Source: Pogonophryne albipinna
Taxonomy: Eukaryota > Chordata > Actinopteri > Perciformes > Artedidraconidae
NCBI GenBank assembly: GCA_028583405.1
Contig: CM053257.1
Location: forward strand, 30,859,293-30,923,292
Direction: 5' to 3'
DNA: 64,000 nt
Part shown: positions 43,753-57,385 of the stretch, piece after piece
Layout: each line of letters begins with the position of its first letter
Numbering within the stretch: the first letter of the stretch is position 1
Program-made: the position numbers and the translations under genes
Notes under the pieces: model-generated
Seen by the model: only the letters and a program-made list of their open reading frames with translations
The model's database searches: none
What the model was told of the DNA's origin: nothing

Positions 43753-46700
43753 ACCCAGTTAATCCAAAATATAGATTATTTGTATTACTACACTTGACCA
43801 GCAGGACTCTCTACTTACTTGTATGAACATCTACATATTCCATCTATTCAATATGCCTACTACCTTGATACAATAAGAGACCAAAAGAGATGAATTGTTA
43901 TTGCACATTTTTTAATTGGTCTCAAGATACAACAGTGTTCTATGATCCAATACAGCCGCTAATCGATTTAAACTCAAACATCCTCTACCTCCAACATCAC
44001 AGCATTTTAAAGAGAACATTCTTCAGTGCTGCGAAACAACACGTACGGTTTGCTTTGGTGCTGTCGTGTCTCTCGTAAATTGAGATTATTACTACATAAT
44101 ACAAGAGTTAACAGAAGAGACTCCCAACATCAGCGGTGTGAAACAAAGCATTAGCATCACAAAGGGGAGGAAATGTTCTCCTGGCAAAACACAATTGGTT
44201 ACCGATGGTTGAGGGTGTTTTACAAGGATGAAGAAAGGGGATTTGGGGTTCAGAGAATACAAAAAAAGTGCACAAAAAAGAAGTGAAATTAAAAGCAGAG
44301 CAGAAACAATTATTCTCATTTATTTGTCAGTAACTTTTCCAATTTATTCAGCCAGTCGTCCCAAATAGAAACGCAGCATATCCTCAAAGCTGCGACAAGT
44401 GGGTTTTTGACAATTTTCATGATCGAATGAGACGTTTATAAACTTAACAAATGCTTATGTATTCATTTCAGCACAAGTTTCTTTTTGGAGGAGCAGAAAG
44501 CATTGTTATAACCCTTTTATGTTGGGACACAGGTGTTTAGGAGGACTTCACAATACCTTTTCTTCCTTTGACATTTTAACAGCACATCCATCGCCTTTAA
44601 AACCGTTAAGATACATTCATGGCATCTTTGAAGAAAGAAATCCTGGCATGACATTTAAGCAGATCTGATCAAATGTGTTTAAATGTAACTACACTTTTAA
44701 ACTGTAGCTATACGAGTCATTTGGGATAATTGCTGACTTTTTCATGGCATCATTTTGTGAGAAAAGGGCAAAATACTAACTGTAATTTAAGTTAAGTGGC
44801 ACATCTTCTATTCTTTAAAGCATTTGAAACATTTGAAACTGAATTCAAACCTGTAAACAGGAGCTTTGTTTTCTGTATTCCCTTTGCATTAAATAAGCAT
44901 GTCAATTAATCAATCCTTACATTAAAGACAAATCATATGATGAACAGTTTTTAGGACACAACTGCAATAGAATTCATACCAAACTGAGAGCTATTCTGAC
45001 ATTACAGCATCATAATCCACTAAACAAAATTACAAAATATGCATTCGCCCAATATTTCACAAGTAGGCTTACATTTCATTTTTTTTAAATATCAAAAACA
45101 CCACAAAACTAGTCTGTCAGACATTCATTATTGTAAAACTATGTCAATTATTTAACATTTACAAACAGTAAAAAGTATTGTCTAGTAGACAATGATAATA
45201 ATTATACAGCCATTTGAAACAAAGACACAAAATTGGCCATATCGCTTTGGTGGAACATTTAGTCTTCATCGGATTATTTAAATGTTTCCAAATTATTTCA
45301 TAATTTCCATATAAAAGGACAGGAGCAGCAGGTATATAGGAATAGAGAATATGCAACACACACACACACACGAATGTCAGCAAATAGGTATTTGCACTCC
45401 ACCCTGGCTCTTCAGTGATTCATGCTTTTTTAACCAAACTATATTCTGTGTTACAATTTCTCGATTGTACACATCAAAGACTGTTTACAGGTCGCACACA
45501 CACACACACACACACTGCTGTTTCTGTCCTCATCTGAGTGAAAACGTCCCACCAAAGTGAAATCTTCGCATAAAATGTACAAGAAACAATACAAACATCG
45601 ATTGTCGTACCTAAACGTGAAGTTTTACTAACCTGCACTCAGAGTCATCAAAGTATGTGACACTCATAGAACATTATTTATAAGATTTCATAATAATAAG
45701 ACTTCTAAAAACACTAGGTTAATCTCTTTACGTACATTAAGATGCACCAATACTTGCTTATAAGTAGTTAGGCAAAAACAATGTGCATTTTCATGTTACA
45801 TTTCTACTGACACACACATCATGTCCTCTACAGTCGGACTAGAGAACCTCTCTGTTCAGAGACTGTGATTCAGTGCCCTCTGCTACATTTGAATGCATGT
45901 AAATATTTCCACACTAATGGTAAAGTCAGCAAGGTTTTACATTCAAATACATACAGGGTGTTCACACCCAAGGCCGACGGACGATATTAATCTGATAGAC
46001 TTTTTTTATCTTGAACGGTAGGTCCAGGCATAACGTGGCAGATTAAAGTATCTTTTTAACATCTGTACAATCTGCAGGTTTCAACCATTAATGCAAAGTG
46101 TACACAGTGGCCACTAAAACCATGGCAAGTATATATTAATATTTGTATATATAAATTCCTTTGAGTACTTTTTATTTTTTCCAATAAATATAGGTTTTTT
46201 TTCACCGGAGCCAACTTTATCCTTCAGCTTGTTCTCACACATCCTGGTCCCCAGATGAAATTGATAAAACAATTTGTTCAGAACTATAAACTAAATTTGT
46301 ATCCATATTTTCACAAGTAAATCTCCTCTGAAACCTCTCCTGCTCAAACAGTTTGATTGCTGAGACACTAGTGAACACCAGCATACACTGAATATATGTG
46401 CATATACTCTATCATAAATAACTTTTGATTGCTTTGTTGTCGAGGACATCCCCTCGCTAATCGCTCTGTAATGCATCTGCTCGGCTGCAGCAGCTGTCAG
46501 AGCACAAACACTGAAAATATAAATAATAACATTGAACAAATGAAAACAGGAAGCAACAGTCTTTTCCAAATCACTGTAAACCTAAACTTTGAATGGATTA
46601 TTGCTTTATTAAAATTGTGAAGACGCATCATTAGTCAAATTAAATAGTTTAAACTAGTTAGCTGGTATGTTAACTTAACAAATAATCTTATTAGAAAAGG

Positions 46701-47110
46701 CATTGTGATTTGTTTTTGTGTATTCAAACGTAATATTTAATATAGTTATGGATTCTATTTATCATACAGATATTTGTGAGCCATTCCACTTCCTGTTTCA
46801 TATTGTTATTAAAAGGCCTAACAAGCCTTTGTCATTAAATATTTTCCTTGGTCACCATATGTGATGCTTAAGAGATTGTTTTCAACACTGCGCTGTACAA
46901 AAAGGAGCAAATTGTGCTATTGATAGAAGACTTCACTGAGCGTTTGTGTGGATGCAGGTGGAAAGTATTGACCGAGTCCTAAAGACGTGCACGGATACTC
47001 TCACGAGGAACACAACGAAGCTCTCGCTCTTTTTTGGCTTCGGGGAAAGAGGACGTGTGGTAGGAAGAAAGCTACTCATCATGAGAGGGTCGACCTTTGA
47101 CCCCCAGGCC
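43753..47110 (-). other. 3' UTR and intergenic DNA downstream of the NCKX gene
   Basis: AT-rich, with (CA)n tracts near 45355-45371 and 45496-45513 and several possible polyadenylation signals on the minus strand (TTTATT on the plus strand). I recognise no gene or complete element. How much is 3' UTR of the exchanger gene cannot be told. Confidence 0.5.
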
Positions 47111-50100
47111 TCACATCTGGCCGAAGAGGATGGAGCAGAGCAGGAAGATGGAGTAGAGGAACAGCAGACCCAGGCCCAGCCGGCGGTCCAGCCTCCAGTG
47201 GTTCAGGTGGACGCTCATCACCTGAAACAGAGGCAGAGGTGAGGAGGAGCCACAAAGATTCACCTGAGAAAACATTTCTGACAACATTATCGTTCTACTA
47301 CAGTTAGGTGGATAGGTAGAGAGATCGTCACCACTTATTCGGTTGTGGAAATGTAATAGAGCCAGAAGGATAGAGAGGCGAAGTCCCGCCCATCTACTTC
47401 CGCCCCATGGGACATTATTTCAGAAAAATTATGTATTGAAGTCAATGGGGAGAGAAAACGTATCTTTCGATCCCGTTTTACACATATGATGTTTGTCAAT
47501 CTTAAATAATCATTTCCATGTCAAAAAAGTCACAGTTTGTTGTAAAACTGTTGAAATATAAGACTATGAAAAATACACAACTAGAAAGACTACAAATCCC
47601 AGAGTCCCGGTCCCGCATGCTGGCTCTCACGGAACCGACCAACTATGCTTTTTGGAGTTGTCCCTTTCCTGTAGTGTGTTATATAGATTTGTGTGCATGT
47701 AAATGGTCTTCAAATGCTAAAATCCCAAAGTTCCCTTTTACTTCCCCGGCATAGTGACATCACTTTGTAACACTTGCGCTTCTATTGGCTAACGCTCCAA
47801 CACATTGTACGCTAAGAGGCGTGACATCTCTTAGCGGTTGACCAATCACAACAGAGCTGTCCAGCAAACCAATCAGAGCAGACTGGGCTCTGGTTTCAGA
47901 CAGAGGGTGAAAGGTATGAGAAAAACAAAGGGCTTTCTGAACATTAAAGCATGGAGACATGTCCCAGGAGAGACATAAATGATGAACCTGGAAATCAGCA
48001 TAACTGTGCTCCTTTAACATAAGTGTATCAATTCGATAAGTATCCCCTGAATCTGCATTTACTCAATGGGCCACTTGGTTGTTCTCCATGCTGTTAACAG
48101 TAATACATAAACAGTAGTGCATATAAAACTGCATGGTTTGAACATGACGTCAATTAAAAATCTACACAATGATTTTAGAAACGGTTTTTGCCTTTTCACA
48201 CTGAATAGGCCAAACATATTGACATGCAGGCAAATCTCATTAGTCTCATTAGATAAATGCAGTTAAAAATATTTTCCATTTTTATAAAACAGGTTCTCCT
48301 CAGGGATCCAATCATACTGATGTATCTTGCATGCTGACATGCATATTAAAACTGATTTCCTTACCGTCAGAAACACAGATGCCAGCAGCAGCACGACAGA
48401 ATACACCAATCCTTTATTATTTATGTACACCTATAGGGAGAGAAAAGGAGGTACTACATTTGCATGACCACATATTAGTTAGTATAACCCAGAATCTCAG
48501 TTTCTATCGCCCTCTCATACACATGCAGACTTCAGTAGATCACAAATAAGAAGAAAAGAGATTGTTTATGTATGGGAGATATGGAATATGCATACTGATG
48601 ATCCGTGCTCCACCACGAGGGTACGCAGAGCCCAGGGGAAACCCAAACCCAGCAGGATGTCAAAGATATTGCTGCCTATGGAGTTAGACACCGCCATGTC
48701 CCCCATGCCTGGAAAGAGATGTGAGAAATGCAGATGTGACGCACGTACACCACAGACAGAAATAATAATAAAGCTTTATTTATATAGCACTTTTCATACA
48801 ACACATGAGTGCTTTACAAAATGACACATTACAAGTTAAAAACAAACTCCCCTCAGATTATTTGTTAAGAACTTTAAAAGGTACATGCAGCAAAATATAA
48901 CATTTTAACAGGTTAATAAACATATCGGTATAACAGAAATACAAATAAAAAGATTAAGAACTAATAAAACAATATAAAGGTAGGTAAATAATACAATCTA
49001 AAAGAACATTGAAAGTGCGGGGGTTGCTAATAAAAAGCTAATCTAAAAAGATGTGTCTTTAGCTGTCGTTTAAAAATGTCCACTGAGTTGGCCTCTCTGG
49101 GCAAATAGGCAAAGATAGGCGTTTACCTTGTCGAGCTACAATCAGACTGGCCATGCAGTCCGGCACGCTGGTCCCCGCGGCCAGGAAGGTGATGCCCATG
49201 ATGTAGTCTGGGATGTCTAGTGTGTCGCTGATGATGGTGACCTGAGGGAAACATTAGGATGCATCAGGGTCAACTACTGCTTTTAATCTGTTATTAATGT
49301 TGTGTTTTATATATTTTAAGTGTGTTGTTTTTATGAATGTTTACTCTCTAAAGCAGGGGTGTCAAACTCAAATACACGGTGGGCCAAAATAAAAAAATGG
49401 GTACTAGTCGAGGGCCGGACTGGTTCAATGTTTATTGCAGAACGTATTGAAATGAACTTATTGCACATATTAAATCTGGAACTAACAAAGCTTAAGTGAT
49501 TGCCTATAAAAAACAACATTAAACATGAAATAATCAGTTGCATTCATTTCTTATGGCTCTATCTGCAGCTTTTCCAGAGTCATTTCTTATGAGTACATTT
49601 TTCCACAGGCCAACAACAGCTTCAACAAAACTATTTCCCTCAAAGAACAAAACAAACATGCCCTGTTGTCGTGAGAGGAAAAGTGCAGAAGGAAACATCC
49701 ATTAAACTCAGTTTGCTGCTGTGATGCTAGTTCAAGCAGATACTTGGCGTCTCATCTTGGGTGCAAGTTCATCAATGTTTGGGCTCAGGCTCTGAGCTGA
49801 GGGCTTAAATCCACCAAGGGCCTGATTTGGCCCCCGGGCCTTGAGTTTGACACATGTGCTCTAAAGTGTCTTTGAGTTTCAAGAAAAGCGCTCCATACAT
49901 AAAATGCATTATTATCAACTCTACATATTAAGCATCTTAAAGGTGTTAACTTGAATTGCAATCACCCTCTGTCCTGTACACCTTTTAGCTGACCCCTGAT
50001 TTGTAATAAAAATACATCTATATATTGCTAGATGCTGTTAAGAGTACAAGGCATTCTTGAGATAAGGCGTTTTAAGCCTTTTGTTACTTCAGGCCCACTG

Positions 50101-53100
50101 ATTGTAACCATTTTGACGAGGCCCACCTCAAAATCATAAAATGCTTTGTACATTTAAAAAATAAATCGTATTCATCATGTAATCTATATGATAGTACCGC
50201 AGTGGGCCTTTAGATGGCGCTATGAGGCTGCTGTAGACTATAACTGTTGTGTTGCAATAGACCAATATGAAGTGTCTTTAAGAATCAAGCTTGCGTCTTT
50301 CTTCACTGCCTCCTTACCATCCACACCATGAGGTAGGAGAAGATGGCGATCCACAGGGTGGAGGCCAGAAACGTGACCATGAACCAGCGGTGCCAGCGGG
50401 GCCGGATGCAGTTCGGCACGGTGCAGTACAGCAGGAGACCCAGAGGCCATTTGATCAGCCACTTCACCCGCCCACACCAAGTACCTGAGAGGAGCAGGAC
50501 GGGGGTCAAGAGGGTGCATGGTTTTCAAAATTCAAATTCAAAGGTGTTATTGTCATATGCACAAAGCTACAGTGTAGAAATGGCAATGAAATTCTTCTGA
50601 CCTGAGCTCCTCCAAAAATGCAACATATATAATAAAATACAAAATAAAAAGTCTATATACATACTGAACTGAATATGAAATTAAATAATGAACATTCAGA
50701 CAAAATTAAATACGGATTATTGCGGTGATAACAAGATGTTAAAGCAGGGATTAGCTACAACATTAAAAATAAATCATCCTCTTAAGTCTTACGTTTCACA
50801 GAACCTCCTCACCTGGTATGCGCACAGGACTAAAAATCCCATCTTCTTCGTCCTCCTCCTCTGTCTGGCACACCTCAACCCCCGGCTTTTCTCCTGACTC
50901 TGCGTCTCCTATTGCGGGAGTCTTGCCTCCGTTCTCCACGCCGCAGGAGCCCGATCTCTTCAGGCTGTTGCTGGTCGACCCCCCCCGCGACACCGGGCCG
51001 GCCTCGCCGTCTTTAGAGCTCTGGATCAGCCTCTGTCTCTGTGAGAGGAGAGTGGGAGGTTATTATGTCGTTAAACTCTGAGAAGATATAACATGTGTCC
51101 CCTCTGTAGAAAGAGACTCTGAAAGATTCAGGAACAAAGATTATCTCTCTTTTTGTCCTGATCCATTTATATAAAAACCTGTCTGAAAATGAGCTGATCA
51201 GATTTTGGCCACTTTATGATGTCATAACGATTTTGTGGCTTGTGTCACCATTAGCCAATCACCAACCAAGGTAACTCCCCCCCCCCCACCTTATCACCTG
51301 AATCTCCTCCTAGAGCACCATTGAGTTCTTTAACCAAATCTCTCTCAGAGGGGCGTGGGGAGGGGCTCCTTATTTTCATCTAAAGTAACCAACAGAGAAT
51401 CAGCACTTTTGAAAAACAGGGCTGAAACAGAGGGGATTATGGGATGCTGCAATGATCTGTTTGGTATTTCGAGGCCAATCACTTCAGAGACATGTTTTGT
51501 ATATATCTGAGACCTATAATATATTGATGAAAAACAGTATAATAGGAGACCTTTAAATGTGCCTGGAGTACCTCACTGATGAGCACGCGTCCTGCCATGG
51601 AGAGCCTGGTGCGGGGGGAGAAGTGAGGGCTGATCATGACGCGCAGCCCGGCGTCAGAGAAGGACAGTTTGTGAGGATTGAGGATGAGGAGCTCATCCAC
51701 CATGATGACTGGAGCAGCCTCTTGGTTGTGGACTTGGCCTGTAAAAAAAAAAGTTGTAAGTAAAACACATGACAAATGGAAGCAACGTTTTATACAATTA
51801 TACTGCTGGGAAAATACTGAATGTACTCTTCCAATATCAGAGTAGCACATGATAAAAAAAAAGACCCTACGTAGCTGTGTACGTAACAGGATGTATGATT
51901 ACCTAGTAGAGCATCAGGACTGTTTTAGGCATATGATAGCTATGTGATTAACATGATGATTCAGCCTCTATGGAGATAGACATATGACTGTCATGTTTAT
52001 TGCTTATGCAGGCCTTAGCTAATCTGAGGTCAGAATACTGCTTTGAACCGGTATCTTGTGACTGAATAACACTCTCTTGTATGTAAGCATGTGAAGGACA
52101 CTATTCGGGGAAATAATTGTCCCATGCAGCTCTGTATGTGATGACTACTTCCATTCTTGCAAGGATAATAAATACATGTATCCTGATATTGAAGACCAAG
52201 CGAGTGATATTTTTCCTAACATATACAATTTCACTTTTTTCCCATTTCCTGACCTTTGTTGAGGAGCACCATGGATGTGTTGCAGGCAGTGGCGTCCTCT
52301 GCCGTCTTGTCTTCTCTTTGGATGTCTGCTGATCCCAAGCAGCACGGCCCGGAGGTGCTCAGCTGCAGCGTCACAAACGCCAGAATCTGGGAGTTGAACC
52401 TGCAATCAAACAGATAGCATTTGCTCACATCCATTTATACCACGAGTACAGTGTGTCCTCAGAGTTTAGACAGTAGTAAAGGCATGATGACTCTTTAGTG
52501 TTTCGGTAAACTCACTTCATGATTATAATGTAGATCCCATACATGGTCATGAGAAGCAAGGACTCCCACCTGCACAGCGAGGAAAACATGTGTGAGTCTG
52601 ACGTAAACCTCCATTCAATATTATACATCAAATATAACACAAATTAGGGCTGCTCGATTATGGCAAAAATCATAATCTTGATTATTTGGGTCAATAATTG
52701 ATATCACGATTATTAAAAACGATTATCCATTTACTTTGAAAACATCAATGTATTTGAATAGTATGTTTTTAACAGTTGATTACCATGAACTTTAAGTATA
52801 ATTCAACTGAAAAACCAATAAAAAAAAAAAAATTATTTCAATTTTTTTTTTTTAAAGAAATAATAGAAAATAAAAAAATCGTTTTATTTCGATTATGTTG
52901 TTTTCATAATCGTTGCAAGCCAAAATCGTAATTGCGATTAAAATACGATTAATTGAGCAGCCCTAACACAAATGGTAATGTAAATTAAATATGTTATGAT
53001 CTCAATTATAGAGCATAACATATTGTATGATAGTTGGAATCATAGATACATACTGCACTTAACGTATTGTGTAAATATCCCTCCACTCAATTAACTAGAT

Positions 53101-55187
53101 TTTCAAGTGTCTTCAACATTAAAGTATCCATGGAGACAAGACCAGGTTTGGTTATTTCCCACAACAGATTTCTCGATTTGTGTTTTTATCCCTTCTTTTC
53201 TCACTGGTTCGAAATAAACAGGGCTTAGTTAAGAAAAAACTGACATATTTTCCCAGGCCAATTAGACTTAGAGCAGATTAGTTGAGTTGTTGAATTTGAA
53301 ACAGTCTTTTCGTCATGAAATTAGGCTTTTAGCTGTCTTTGTCTCCGTTTATGAATTGTCTTTACGATCGCTTGGTCATATTTATAACTATAAAATATAA
53401 ACACAGCCCTGAGGACACCGTAAAAGATACCGGTGAATGAACACAACGTTACTCGAGAAAAAACTTCATTAACCTCCAAAACAAACAGCATTTCCACTAA
53501 GCCACCATTGCTCTTACGCAGACTTATGTCTCAGATAGACGGAGCATTCAGGGATTTGGCAAAGAAAGCTAGGACACAAATCTGAGCGAGTGTATTTGGT
53601 GAGGTGACATTGACATATACTAAGACAGCTGAGGCTTGGCACACTAGGACGCAATAAACAGCCTGCCATATATCACTGATGAATCCACTGCAACAACCCA
53701 CATTAAGTCCACAAATTAAACAAATAGCAATTAATAAGAAATCACAGATTTTAAATAGAGCGTGTTCCCCGTCACCTCGCCTAACTCTGAATTGAGCTGA
53801 CAGGAAATCAATATTCAGATGTTTTGTCATTCGAACCAAATCTATTTGACATGTTCAACTATCACTGATTGGGAGACATGTTGACGCCCCATCTCCATGA
53901 TTGTAATTGTCCTTTCGGGGGGGGGGGGGTACTTGACAACAATCAGAGAGGCCATTTTAGAGCTTTGTCGGTATGAATACAGATACCTACTGACCTACTT
54001 ATCATATAAGAACTTAAGGAAAGTGGACTCACCAAACAACTGTGGCATCATAGATTACCTAGAGAACAGAAAAACAGATTCTTTAAAAGACAACGTGGAG
54101 GTTGAAACACAATAATTGATTATTTGACAACATGTTCCATCTCACCATGATGAGAGCCAGAACAGAGAGGATGTAGTATGTGGAATCTCTAAAAAGAGAC
54201 CACCACGTTAAAACCACTGTCTGTGGAGAAAGGTAAAGAAAAGTCAGTGTTCATTCACTCAGGAGCAGCTGGGTGACAAATGGTTAACACAAAGTTTTCC
54301 CCACATGGCCCGCAAAGATCCCACACAGTCCAATGATGACCAGGATGTTGAAGACGGCAGAGCCAACAATCGTCCCGACTCCAACGTCTCCTTTGGTGAT
54401 GAAAACACCTGGAGGGAGGAGAAGAGGAAGTCACATGTGTGCATTTTAGATGAGATAAAAACCCTGCAGTCTGTCATCTCAAACGGGTCATCCAGCTTTC
54501 TATTTGGAGTTCACTTATCTCAAAGAAAATACCTGACAAAATAGAAAATCCCTCCGGAGGTCTTCAATTAGACTATGCTGACATCCTATGGAGGGTTTTT
54601 GCACTGCAGAGGCTGTCAAGACTATTTCAAATTCCAGCATTTCTCAGTTGAAATGTTAAAAATGAGCGAGAACACATTTTAGCATGCTTTAAATGTGCCA
54701 CTGTTACTTGGTCCGTGATTGGATCAGCTACTGACCAATGAGAGACGTGAACAGCTCCGGAGCAGAGCTTCCTGCAGCCATGAATGTCGCTCCGGCCACA
54801 TCTTCACTAAGCTGCAGGTTCTGAAACATGAAAACAAAACAAATAAAAGCTCAGAATAAAATGAGAAATAAACAAATAATCGTCTGTTAAACTAAGAAAA
54901 TAGTATCTGTAACAATAGTCCTTAGCTCACCTCAGATATTTTCTCAAGAGACGGAACAAAGTAGTCATCGCAGACGAGGGCCAGAGCGTAGAACATGTAG
55001 ATGGCCTGGATAGAATAAGAAAGAACGGGGACACACTCTCACTAAGTTATGTAGGTCTTGTTTTGTGAAATATGTTGTTGATTTCAGGGGATAGCTTGCA
55101 TAATACTCACACAGAGAGCATGCAGACAAACGGCGCCCTTCTTCCTCTGCTCCTTAGTAAAAATGTCCTGTGGAAACTCATGGATGG
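47111..55187 (-). CDS. slc24a3: K+-dependent Na+/Ca2+ exchanger, NCKX3/4 group (5' end missing)
   Basis: NCKX proteins extrude Ca2+ and K+ in exchange for Na+ across the plasma membrane. Exons in transcript order: 55111-55187, 54931-55005, 54736-54820, 54305-54408, 54146-54220, 54033-54058, 52516-52569, 52254-52399, 51572-51738, 50813-51038, 50318-50484, 49127-49241, 48596-48708, 48365-48430, 47111-47221. All phases join, giving 534 residues plus stop. It starts inside [10 protein letters not shown], so the signal-peptide exon(s) are missing. The alpha-1 repeat has [17 protein letters not shown] and [11 protein letters not shown]; alpha-2 has [18 protein letters not shown] and [10 protein letters not shown], including the Glu and Asp ligands used for Ca2+/K+. 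An acidic cytosolic loop (EEEDEEDG) precedes the second membrane half. The loop motif [16 protein letters not shown] is nearer NCKX3 than NCKX4, but the orthologue is not certain. Confidence 0.87.
47340..48020. repeat. Probable interspersed repeat in NCKX intron
   Basis: The block contains accaatcacaacagagct and aaccaatcagagcagactgg, motifs I recognise as part of a common fish repeat, and ends near ctgtgctcctttaa. Element edges and class are not resolved. Confidence 0.4.
48772..49100. repeat. Probable interspersed repeat in NCKX intron
   Basis: Begins with an aataataataaagctttat block and the tatatagcacttttcat motif seen in many copies across fish genomes; a short relative lies near 18986. 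Edges and class uncertain. Confidence 0.45.
49346..49866. mobile_element. hAT-type element, CAGGGGTGTCAAACTCAA ends
   Basis: The body 49354-49858 (505 bp) has ends caggggtgtcaaactcaa and ttgagtttgacacatgtg and a perfect 8-bp duplication ctctaaag at 49346-49353 and 49859-49866. Non-autonomous. It sits in the NCKX intron between exons 50318-50484 and 49127-49241. Confidence 0.93.
50526..50668 (-). repeat. Interspersed repeat, copy 2 (partner at 31196-31360)
   Basis: The reverse complement matches 31196-31360 over its length, including ggaggagctcaggtcagaag. Lies just upstream, in gene orientation, of NCKX exon 50318-50484. Confidence 0.75.
51165..51560. repeat. Probable interspersed repeat in NCKX intron
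   Basis: Contains gatgtcataacgattttgtg, caacagagaatcagcac and an aataggagacctttaa end that I recognise as a frequent fish repeat. No target duplication was resolved. Confidence 0.45.
52637..52973. mobile_element. hAT-type element, TAGGGCTG ends, short copy
   Basis: The body 52645-52965 (321 bp) has ends tagggctgctcgatta and taattgagcagccct plus a, and a perfect 8-bp duplication acacaaat at 52637-52644 and 52966-52973. Very AT-rich interior. Same terminal type as 37979-38572. Confidence 0.9.
54033..54058 (-). CDS. slc24a3: 26-nt microexon of the NCKX gene
   Basis: Between exons 54146-54220 and 52516-52569 the family needs nine residues of the FIYDEQIVW type. The minus strand supplies VIYDATVV plus the first two bases of Trp, with a pyrimidine-rich acceptor (ctgttctctag) and donor gtgagt. 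Length (26 nt) and phases (0 to 2) fit exactly, giving [17 protein letters not shown]. Confidence 0.85.
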
Positions 55188-57385
55188 CTGAAGGGGAATA
55201 GACATAATGATGATTTACATACAGTTAATGTTCTCAGAGTTCCACATAAGAAGAGCCTTATGCTACAATCTGCAAACGTAATAAAAAAGCCTGATTGTCT
55301 TTGTCATCAATTCACTGAAAAAACTAATACAATAGGTAGAAATAGCCTGTAAGAAAGTGATATAACAGATACTGAAGAGAAGTATAAGCACAAAGCTCAC
55401 GTCAAATAAAAGATCTATGCAAACCTAAGGGTTGTTTTTCTAAAATGTTGGTAAATGATGCCAAGATGATGAATCCACATGACGGGTGTTTCTTATCAAA
55501 ATGGCGATCAGTGTATTATAACACTGTCATGCTTTGGGCTGGTCCGAATAAAAGGCCACTCTGAAATGTGCAGATGATTAACCCAACCAAATGCTGAAGA
55601 TGAGCAAGACTTGAGTGAATTGGAAAAATGGGATCAATAACAAATGTGTGCATTTTAAATGATTCTGTCCTGTAAGGCATTTGTTCATATTTGAGGCGTA
55701 AACGACACTTTGAGAATAAATGACATTTTTATCGTCTTTTTTATTACCAGATTAAATCATTTGCCTGAGTTCCTGTACTGTTGAAATTCAAAGATTATTT
55801 CTTAAAGTATTGCTAACTATAAATACAAGCAGTTATTTTTAAAATAAATAAAATATTTAAAGAAGAGTTTTTCCTTTTTCAAAATGTGTGGCATCATATA
55901 AAATACAATTTATCTCCTGCATGGTAACACCCACAACAACATCATGTTTGTCTTGAAGTGAAGTGTGAGACAGGAAGTGAAACTGGCAGCTGCTTCCTGT
56001 CCTCCGAGTGTTAAGAAGAAAAAAGGGCTAATGACAGCCTAGCTCCCCTCTGCTCCCTGAACGTTACAAAGGAGAGCCTGGAGAGTGTAGTGCAGATCTA
56101 ATTCTCAACTCAGAGCCGAGCTGGATGAATTTAAACTACTGGGGAGCACGGAGCTATAAATAGCTCTTCTGCTGTGAGACAACAGTGGGTCGACAGGCAC
56201 ACAATAAGCAGAGAGCAGCCGTTACGATGCACACTGCACCGCGGCTGCATGGAAACTGAACAACAAACTGCGTGGATTAGAAGAGGGTCCCTGGTGAGCG
56301 AGGATATGAGATTTGATCTTTGACACGGCAGTGTGAGAGGCGGAGGCCATATGCTCCAGAGAGGGGACAGTCATTTGGCTATGTTCAGTTAGAACATCTA
56401 AATGTTTGTGCAGCAATGTTTACAGATTTGTGTCTGTGCCAGAGCGAGCACTCTCTGCTTATTGTGCCATAAACTGAGGCCCAGTGCTCTCCGTTTCTCT
56501 TAAGAGGAACAATCCTATTTTCCTTGCGCCAGCTGTCATATTGTATCCGCTAAATCATCGAGGCTTAGCATGTAAACTTTCTGTCATCTTATCGCACGAA
56601 ACAGGGAAGCCTGAATGCGAGCTGCACAGTTTGAGTCTTCTCCTCTGAAGCTGATCAGCGGCTGGACATCTGGGGCTTTATTTCGTTTCACCTTCTTCTC
56701 TGCCTGCGTCCCGGCGCTGGAAGATATCCAGTCTCCTTTCTGCCCCGAAACACAAACTCTCAGGTTATTCTGTCGCTGGAAACCGAGGGCTGCAACATGT
56801 ACCTCAGATAGATGCTTTGTGGAGTTGCTCTGGTGAAGGCAGTTGCTATGGCGACACTCTCCCTGGGGGCAGCTTTTTTTCCCCCTTTTTTTTTTTGATG
56901 GGTGGCAGTAGGAAGCCAGAGGCAAAGCAATTGCCTGAACAGTGAGAAAGGGGGAGGTGAATATGTGTTTCCCATGGTTTGGGGTTTATGAAGAATGAAA
57001 AAAAAAAAGCTAAGAGACAGCAGCTCCGTCTAAAAATATTTATTTTTTCCTTACAAACCCTCAGGAGAGGTCTGAGAGAGCGAGGCAGGGGAGGGAACGG
57101 CGGGGAGATACACAGCGTCTCTCAGCGCACTGGTTTACTGAAGGCTACTGGACAGGAATGTGCTTTGCCCCGATTTCACAACACACCACCACAAACTGAA
57201 ACACAAACAGGTTCAAGATGATCACGTGCAACTTTCCAGATTAGGGATTTAAGCCAGATGTGCCTTCAGCTTGATGAAGTCACTCGTTTTGTTGGCAGAG
57301 GTTGATCTGCGCTGTTGATGTGCTCGTACTCTGACAATAGAAGGGGTCTCTGTACTCGTCACCTCTCTCTGTGCTCGGTGTCTTT
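55188..57385. other. Upstream intron of the NCKX gene
   Basis: On the minus strand this would be the intron before the first recognised NCKX exon. I searched it for a signal-peptide exon of the NCKX type and did not find one. It contains no resolved transposon. The missing exon(s) may lie beyond the window. Confidence 0.5.

Noticed and set aside
53987..54012. A second 26-nt exon-like stretch on the minus strand reading F-L-Y-D-K-stop-V-S-R, with ag/gt borders, beside the NCKX microexon
   Set aside because: It has an in-frame stop, while the stretch at 54033-54058 gives the expected residues with better splice signals.
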